Assembly: GCA_017613485.1 (NCBI GenBank)
Contig: JAGADS010000031.1
Coordinates: 1 to 11,037, forward strand
Direction: 5' to 3'
DNA: 11,037 bases
Source of the DNA: Treponema sp.
GTDB taxonomy: Bacteria; Spirochaetota; Spirochaetia; Treponematales; Treponemataceae
Every line of letters starts with the position of its first letter. The first letter of the stretch is position 1. Below, piece after piece: positions 7,545 through 11,037 of the stretch. A program made the translations under genes and the position numbers. The notes beneath the pieces are model-generated. The model worked only from the letters and a program-made list of their open reading frames with translations. It was not told the DNA's origin and ran no database searches.

Positions 7545-7597
7545 TGAAAAACATAAAGCAGACTGCAAAAATAAATAGAATAAAATCTTCCTTTAGT

Positions 7598-7616
7598 GAA
7601 ATTGCGTAGCAATTTC
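7598..7616. repeat. Perfect 8-bp stem-loop
   Basis: GAAATTGC/GCAATTTC around a GTA loop, third hairpin of the framed segment. It is followed by a smaller CAC-TTC-GTG palindrome at about 7626-7634. Confidence 0.6.
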
Positions 7617-7662
7617 GGATACGTCACTTCGTGCCGTTTCTGTATGGAAATTTATTTAAGTT

Positions 7663-7679
7663 GCCGCTTTCGCAGCGGC
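7663..7679. repeat. GC-rich 6-bp stem-loop beside the right inverted repeat
   Basis: GCCGCT/AGCGGC around TTCGC, the only GC-rich hairpin of the spacer. Its last base is the first base of the right 17-bp repeat. The left repeat likewise shares one base with its adjacent hairpin, a symmetrical design. Confidence 0.6.
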
Positions 7680-7773
7680 GAATCCGCGTGACAATTATAA
7701 ACGCAAACTTCCACCAGTCAGACTACCCGAAAGCAAAGAATTTTCACTTTTTTTCAACTTTTTGTGCAAATTT

Positions 7774-7801
7774 TTGTTAAAAACGATGTGTCTGATACTA
7801 T
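7774..7801 (+). promoter_or_regulatory. Promoter of the rpn gene
   Basis: TTGTTA (7774-7779) and TACTAT (7796-7801) are 16 nt apart. The DNA upstream of the -35 box is rich in T-runs (7738-7775), which could act as an UP-like element. A start near 7808 gives a leader of about 50 nt ending in GGAGG at 7851-7855. Confidence 0.5.
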
Positions 7802-7812
7802 TTATATAGTAT
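7795..7812. promoter_or_regulatory. Palindrome over the -10 box of the rpn promoter, operator-like
   Basis: ATACTAT/ATAGTAT (7795-7801 and 7806-7812) with a TTAT centre is a perfect 7-bp inverted repeat. It covers the -10 box and the expected start of transcription. The position suits a repressor site; no cognate regulator is seen in the window. AT-rich palindromes of this size can also arise by chance. Confidence 0.4.
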
Positions 7813-7860
7813 AGGGGAAACTATCTTTTCCTCGCTAAACAATCTAAACTGGAGGATTCC

Positions 7861-8763
7861 ATGGATTCAAAACAAACTACTCAGAGAGAATACAAGGACA
7901 GGCTTTTTAAGGCAATATTCGGTAGAAACACTGAGGAAAGCAAACGCTGGAGGTTGGATCTGTACAACGCCCTGAACAACACGAGCTATACTGACCCGGA
8001 TGCACTGGAGCTTAACACTATCGAGAACGTCATTTACATAACAATGCATAATGATGTCTCATTTTTGATTGACGACCAGATGGTTTTATTGGAGCAGCAA
8101 TCTACTCACAATCCCAACATGCCTCTACGTGGTTTCCTTTACTTTGCCCAGCTTTATAACAAATACCTGAAAACCCACAAAATGGATCCCAGCCGATGCA
8201 GCAAGATAGACATCCCCACGCCCAAGTTCATAGTCCTGTACAATGGCTCGAGCGACAAGCCCGATGAGTTCACTATGAGGCTGTCGGAATCATTCATCAA
8301 CCCGGACCCAAGCGGAGCCTATGAATGGACAGCTTATGTTAAAAACATCAATGTAAATCACAATGAGACACTTCACCAAAAGTGCAAATCGCTGTATGAT
8401 TACAGCAAGTTCGTGGCAAAAGTCCGTGATAACACAATGGCCGGAATGGAAGTCAAGGAAGCGGTGGACAATGCCGTGAGCATGGCGATAAAGGAGAATC
8501 TACTGGAAGGTTTCTTTGCCAGGCATAGAGCGGAGGTAATCGAGATGATTTTGACAGAATTTGACGAAGAAATATTCAAGCAGAATGTTCGGGAGGATGG
8601 TTATCTTGAAGGTCTTGAAGAAGGAAAAACAGAGAAAGCCATGGAAGCCGCTGAAAACCTCTTAAAACTCAACATGTTATCCTATGAACAAATAGCACAG
8701 GTGCAAAGTCTTTCTCTTGAACAAGTTCAGGAGATTGCGGAAAGGGTCTCGGTTACCCACTAA
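7861..8763 (+). CDS. Rpn family PD-(D/E)XK nuclease / putative transposase (TIGR01784)
   Basis: A protein of 300 residues of the recombination-promoting nuclease (Rpn) family, often labelled PD-(D/E)XK nuclease family transposase. Family members cut DNA and have been linked to RecA-independent recombination and, in E. coli, to phage defence. Visible features are the N-terminal KDRLFKAIFG (12-21), an acidic pair D71-D72 and E78-Q-Q80 (the D...ExQ form of the nuclease site, as in LLEQQS), PKFIVLYNG (121-129), and a helical C-terminus with the repetitive EGLEEGKTEKAMEAAENLL and the family's 'SYEQIAQVQSLSLEQVQEI' tail. The start is ATG 7861 with GGAGG 5 nt upstream. The gene is single-copy in this window with its own promoter. 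It sits between rpoN and the pgsA operon next to a repeat-framed spacer, which fits an accessory insertion. It contains a strong internal start at 8545. Confidence 0.88.
   Translation: MDSKQTTQREYKDRLFKAIFGRNTEESKRWRLDLYNALNNTSYTDPDALELNTIENVIYITMHNDVSFLIDDQMVLLEQQSTHNPNMPLRGFLYFAQLYNKYLKTHKMDPSRCSKIDIPTPKFIVLYNGSSDKPDEFTMRLSESFINPDPSGAYEWTAYVKNINVNHNETLHQKCKSLYDYSKFVAKVRDNTMAGMEVKEAVDNAVSMAIKENLLEGFFARHRAEVIEMILTEFDEEIFKQNVREDGYLEGLEEGKTEKAMEAAENLLKLNMLSYEQIAQVQSLSLEQVQEIAERVSVTH
8532..8547 (+). promoter_or_regulatory. Internal ribosome binding site and start inside the rpn gene
   Basis: GGAGG at 8532-8536 is followed after exactly 8 nt by ATG 8545, which is in the rpn reading frame (codon 229). 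It is a better-placed site than the one serving the gene's own start (GGAGG, 5-nt spacing). Confidence 0.6.
8545..8763 (+). CDS. Possible overlapping C-terminal small protein (RpnS-like antitoxin)
   Basis: If the internal site is used, a protein of 72 residues is made that is identical to the C-terminus of the Rpn protein (MILTEFDEEIF ... AERVSVTH). It is acidic and helical and lacks the whole nuclease site. In E. coli, rpn genes are known to encode such an internally started small protein, RpnS, which binds the full-length RpnL and suppresses its toxicity. What is seen here is the start signal and frame only. Expression and function are inferred by analogy. The GGAGG could instead simply reflect the codons GCG-GAG-GTA. 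Confidence 0.45.
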   Translation: MILTEFDEEIFKQNVREDGYLEGLEEGKTEKAMEAAENLLKLNMLSYEQIAQVQSLSLEQVQEIAERVSVTH

Positions 8764-8778
8764 TTCCCTACCGTAATA

Positions 8779-8807
8779 TTGAACAGTTTACTAAAATTAC
8801 TTATAAT
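8779..8807 (+). promoter_or_regulatory. Near-consensus sigma-70 promoter of the pgsA-like operon
   Basis: TTGAAC (8779-8784), a 17-nt spacer and a perfect TATAAT (8802-8807). This is the best promoter in the window. The -10 box ends 7 nt before ATG 8815, so the first transcribed base should be 8814 or 8815, the start codon itself. The TTG of the -35 box happens to be in frame and could be mistaken for a start codon. Confidence 0.8.
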
Positions 8808-8814
8808 TGGATGT

Positions 8815-9441
8815 ATGAAAACATCAAATAAGTTTACGGCTGTCCGTATTATTGCGGCTCCTTTATTTTTCATCATATATTTTCTGCCAAAATGGCTTAA
8901 TTGCGAGAATGGCTCTCCCCTTTCTATTGCTTCTGTGTGCATTTTGATTCCTCTTCTTGCATTTGCGGAGTTCACCGATTTTCTGGACGGTTTTTTTGCA
9001 CGGAAGCATAATGAGGTAAGCGATTTTGGAAAAATGTTTGACCCCTTTGCTGACGTTTTCCTTCACTTGGGGACATTTACATGTTTTGTATTCAGCGGAT
9101 ACATGCATCCGGTTCTCTTTGTGCTTATTCTTTACCGTGAGTTCGGACAGAGTTTTCTCCGCATGGTTGCCGCAAAGTCTGGAACTGCAATCGCAGCACG
9201 CAAGGGTGGAAAAATCAAGACGGTGTTCTATGTGGCCTCATGTTTCTGGGCATTGATAGAGGAAAGCCTATTGCGCACAGGTCTTGCATCTTTGTGGAAC
9301 GTGAACATGAGCGTAATGTACTGGATTGGCATTGGATTCTTTACAGTATGCGTACTTCTTTCGTACATCAGTTTCATCGATTACCTGAGGAATTTCGGAA
9401 GCGTCCTTAAAAAAGCGGCAGATGACAGGGGACAAAAGTAA
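8815..9441 (+). CDS. pgsA: CDP-alcohol phosphatidyltransferase, phosphatidylglycerophosphate synthase-like
   Basis: Integral membrane enzyme that joins a CDP-activated lipid to an alcohol, most often CDP-diacylglycerol with glycerol-3-phosphate as the first step of phosphatidylglycerol synthesis. The full family signature is present: D58-G-x2-A62-R63-x8-G72-x3-D76-x3-D80 (within DGFFARKHNEVSDFGKMF). Hydrophobic helices lie at about 10-27, 36-56, 83-104 and two or more in the C-terminal half, ending with a basic tail. The start is ATG 8815 because MKTSNKFTAVRIIAAP aligns with the usual PgsA beginning; the TTG at 8779 is the -35 box. The length of 208 residues is normal. The substrate alcohol cannot be read from sequence, so other CDP-alcohol transferases remain possible. 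It is the first gene of an operon with the Nudix gene 3 nt downstream. Confidence 0.82.
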   Translation: MKTSNKFTAVRIIAAPLFFIIYFLPKWLNCENGSPLSIASVCILIPLLAFAEFTDFLDGFFARKHNEVSDFGKMFDPFADVFLHLGTFTCFVFSGYMHPVLFVLILYREFGQSFLRMVAAKSGTAIAARKGGKIKTVFYVASCFWALIEESLLRTGLASLWNVNMSVMYWIGIGFFTVCVLLSYISFIDYLRNFGSVLKKAADDRGQK

Positions 9442-9444
9442 AAC

Positions 9445-10011
9445 ATGGACAAGACCTATCTTTGCTGGAAGGAAAAATCAAAGCGGACCCTTTTGGAAAC
9501 ACCCGTTTTCCGAGTAACCGAAAGGCTTAGCGAGAGTCCTGACGGAAAGACTGGCTCATATATCGTAAACGAATGCCGTGACTGGGTAATCGTTATTCCA
9601 GAGGACGGAGATGATTTCCTGATGGTAACCCAATGGAGGCATGGGGAAAAGGCCCTGAGCACAGAGTTTCCCGGTGGCGTGATTGATGACGGAGAAAGCC
9701 CTGAGCAGGGTGCAAGGCGGGAACTGCTTGAGGAAACAGGGGCAAAGGCAGGCACACTTATCAAACTTGGCTCCATGAACCCGAATCCAGCCCTATTCCA
9801 GAACCATGTACATGTCTTTCTTGCACAGAACCTTGAATATACAGGGAATCAGCATCTGGACAGCGACGAATACGTGAAATATTCAAAAATTCCCAAAAAA
9901 GAAGTAATTAAAAACATAGGGGGACATGACTATCCCCATGCCCTGATGGCAAGCGCAATGGGACTATACCTTTCGTATGTCTACGAAGATAAAATCAATC
10001 AAAAAGGATGA
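9445..10011 (+). CDS. Nudix hydrolase, ADP-ribose pyrophosphatase-like
   Basis: A cytosolic hydrolase of 188 residues that cleaves a nucleoside diphosphate linked to another group. The complete Nudix box is present, G78-x5-E84-x7-R92-E93-L-L-E96-E97-x-G99-A100; E93, E96 and E97 are the expected Mg-binding residues. The N-terminal part (TYLCWKEKSKRTLLETPVF) and the layout before the box (VTQWRHGEKALSTEFPGG) resemble ADP-ribose pyrophosphatases, where a 'Q.R'-type segment precedes the box. The specific substrate is an inference. It starts at ATG 9445, 3 nt after the pgsA-like stop, with a weak AGGGGA at 9427-9432, so translation is probably coupled. Its stop TGA (10009-10011) lies 4 nt before the next start. 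Confidence 0.9.
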   Translation: MDKTYLCWKEKSKRTLLETPVFRVTERLSESPDGKTGSYIVNECRDWVIVIPEDGDDFLMVTQWRHGEKALSTEFPGGVIDDGESPEQGARRELLEETGAKAGTLIKLGSMNPNPALFQNHVHVFLAQNLEYTGNQHLDSDEYVKYSKIPKKEVIKNIGGHDYPHALMASAMGLYLSYVYEDKINQKG

Positions 10012-10015
10012 GAAA

Positions 10016-10945
10016 ATGAAAAAAACGATTCTTTCAATTTTAACCGTTACCGCATTGGTAACTCTTGCAGGCTGCTCCAAAAAAAGCTATTCCAAGGCAG
10101 CTGACAGCATGGTCCTAAGGGAAGCCTATACGACAGAAAACACATCTTCCGGAATGTATTCCGACGCAGACTTCTATTCCGACGAAGAATACAGGCTTGA
10201 GCAAAAGGCAGAGGCCCCCGCAGCCGCACCGGAGCCAATTGAACGAAAGCTCATACGCACGGGAACTATCAGCGTGGAAGTTGAATCCCTTGCAGACACC
10301 AGGGAAAGCATCAACAGCTGGGTGTCCAGATGGAACGGCTACATCGCAAGCAGCAACGAGGGACCATCCTCCCTTTCATGTACAATCAGAATCCCATCGA
10401 TTTACTTTGATCTTGCAATAAACGAGGCATACGGTCTTGGTAAACTCCGTGCAAAAACAATTCAGGCACAGGACGTGACCGACCAGTACTATGACCTTCA
10501 GACAAGGCTGGACACAAAAATCATCCTTCAGGAACGCTACCAGTCCTACCTAAAGCAGGCAGAGAATATAGAAGACCTTCTGGCAGTTGAACGCAAGCTG
10601 AACGACGTGACATCAGAAGTTGAGTCAATGAAAGGCCAGCTCAAGCTCCTTAACTCCCAGGTTGACTATTCAACCATCGTCTTGAACGCAAGGCTTCCTC
10701 CAAACGAAACAGAAGAGGGCTTTACCCTTCCCGACACGAAATCTGGATTCAAGAACTTCTTGGGAACCGCAGCAGGCTTCTTTAACGGCATCATGTTCTT
10801 CCTCTTGTACCTGATCCTCTTTGGTGTCCCGATCATTCTTCTTGCGGCACTCCTTTGGTGGCTCTGCTTTGGAAAAATCGGCCTCATCAGGAAACTCTTC
10901 AAAAAGGCAAATTCAGGCTCATCAGGCCCAAACGAGAAAAAATAG
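10016..10945 (+). CDS. DUF4349 lipoprotein with coiled coil and C-terminal membrane helix
   Basis: A protein of 309 residues exported and lipid-modified. It has a basic n-region MKK, a hydrophobic core and the lipobox LAGC with C20 as the expected lipidated residue. This fixes the start at ATG 10016, because a start at 9977 would add a charged stretch before the signal. A low-complexity spacer follows, rich in Ser, Tyr, Asp and Ala-Pro (to about 73). The DUF4349 domain starts at PIERKLIRTGTISVEVESL (about 74). It contains an amphipathic helical region at about 164-217 likely to form a coiled coil. Near the C-terminus are a long hydrophobic segment (about 258-285) and a Lys-rich tail. Lipid at one end and a membrane helix at the other imply a protein anchored at both ends. 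The family function is unknown. It is the last gene of the pgsA-Nudix-DUF4349 operon, with AAGGATGAG before the start. Confidence 0.85.
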   Translation: MKKTILSILTVTALVTLAGCSKKSYSKAADSMVLREAYTTENTSSGMYSDADFYSDEEYRLEQKAEAPAAAPEPIERKLIRTGTISVEVESLADTRESINSWVSRWNGYIASSNEGPSSLSCTIRIPSIYFDLAINEAYGLGKLRAKTIQAQDVTDQYYDLQTRLDTKIILQERYQSYLKQAENIEDLLAVERKLNDVTSEVESMKGQLKLLNSQVDYSTIVLNARLPPNETEEGFTLPDTKSGFKNFLGTAAGFFNGIMFFLLYLILFGVPIILLAALLWWLCFGKIGLIRKLFKKANSGSSGPNEKK

Positions 10946-10967
10946 CGTAAAGCTGTTACCAAGTACC

Positions 10968-11014
10968 CCGCTTATGGTTTTAATTTTGGCAGGATAAGGA
11001 CGTTCATAAAGCGG
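10968..11014. repeat. Imperfect inverted repeat after the DUF4349 gene
   Basis: CCGCTTATG (10968-10976) and CATAAAGCGG (11005-11014) pair over 9 bp with one bulged A and a 28-nt loop. No T-run follows, so it is not a typical terminator. The rest of 10946-11037 shows nothing recognisable, and the sequence is cut by the window end. Confidence 0.35.
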
Positions 11015-11037
11015 ACTTCCAATTATGCCGATACACA

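Larger units (their letters stand above)
7403..7695. repeat. 293-bp segment framed by a perfect 17-bp inverted repeat (MITE-like)
   Basis: ATTGTCACGCGGATTCG at 7403-7419 is repeated exactly, in reverse complement, at 7679-7695. The 259 bp between contain no gene but four stem-loops. The layout is that of a miniature inverted-repeat element or of a long structured RNA closed by a 17-bp stem. No clear target-site duplication is seen next to the repeats (GAT on the left, TAT on the right), so transposition is not demonstrated. I do not recognise the repeat as that of a known insertion sequence. Confidence 0.6.
7357..7860. other. 504-bp AT-rich non-coding spacer between rpoN and the rpn gene
   Basis: No credible gene is seen; the longest suggestive frame (GTG 7596 to a TGA at 7688-7690) is about 31 codons, has no ribosome binding site and runs through two hairpins. 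The spacer holds a 17-bp inverted repeat framing 7403-7695, four hairpins within that frame, poly-T-rich DNA at 7738-7775 and a promoter for the rpn gene at 7774-7801. Each is listed separately. Confidence 0.7.

Noticed and set aside
7596..7690. Small reading frame of about 31 codons in the non-coding spacer
   Set aside because: There is no ribosome binding site, the start is a weak GTG, the codons run through two perfect hairpins and the end lies in the right inverted repeat.
7403..7695. CRISPR array or integron attC site
   Set aside because: There is one inverted pair of repeats and no series of direct repeats with spacers; the hairpins differ from each other, and no core-type attC ends are seen.
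10919..11035. Open minus-strand frame entering from the right edge (C-terminus of a neighbouring gene)
   Set aside because: About 40 codons without a stop is expected by chance, no family is recognisable, and it would overlap the end of the DUF4349 gene.

Overview
The window looks like the chromosome of a host-associated spirochaete, most likely a gut or rumen Treponema. This is inferred from the gene set and codon style: a TIGR01784-type Rpn nuclease, a DUF1015 protein, a DUF4349 lipoprotein and a sigma-54 factor in a genome of moderate GC. No rRNA or other decisive phylogenetic marker is present, so the genus is an inference. Most of the window is ordinary core genome.

Layout. (1) Positions 1-1503 carry the 3' part of a ComM/YifB AAA ATPase. 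A tRNA-Leu(CAA) lies on the minus strand at 1538-1620 with its own promoter and a strong terminator whose T-run falls on the comM stop codon. (2) 1717-3351 is a RecQ helicase with a TTG start and no winged-helix domain. It meets a minus-strand DUF1015 gene (3354-4691) tail to tail with a 2-nt gap. (3) A 142-bp divergent spacer (4692-4833) drives the DUF1015 gene leftward and a small DUF4870-like membrane protein (4834-5193) rightward. A strong terminator follows at 5218-5246. Then come a six-helix membrane protein (5271-5852) and rpoN (5857-7356), 4 nt apart and so probably cotranscribed. (4) 7357-7860 is a 504-bp AT-rich non-coding stretch. It holds a 293-bp segment bounded by a perfect 17-bp inverted repeat and containing four hairpins, followed by a promoter with a palindrome over its -10 box. 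(5) 7861-8763 is an Rpn-family PD-(D/E)XK nuclease ('putative transposase'). (6) A near-consensus promoter at 8779-8807 drives a probable operon: a CDP-alcohol phosphatidyltransferase (pgsA-like), a Nudix hydrolase and a DUF4349 lipoprotein. The promoter sits so close to the first ATG that the mRNA may be leaderless.

The accessory part is 7357-8763. Its most interesting point is an in-frame internal ATG at 8545 in the rpn gene with a GGAGG exactly 8 nt upstream. It would give a separate 72-residue C-terminal protein. This is the arrangement known for Escherichia coli Rpn genes, where an internally started small protein (RpnS) blocks the toxic, antiphage full-length nuclease (RpnL). If it holds here, the locus is an overlapping toxin-antitoxin or defence gene in a spirochaete, preceded by an unexplained structured repeat element. 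The remaining genes concern DNA repair and uptake (ComM, RecQ), transcription (RpoN), envelope lipid and lipoprotein functions (PgsA, DUF4349) and nucleotide clean-up (Nudix).
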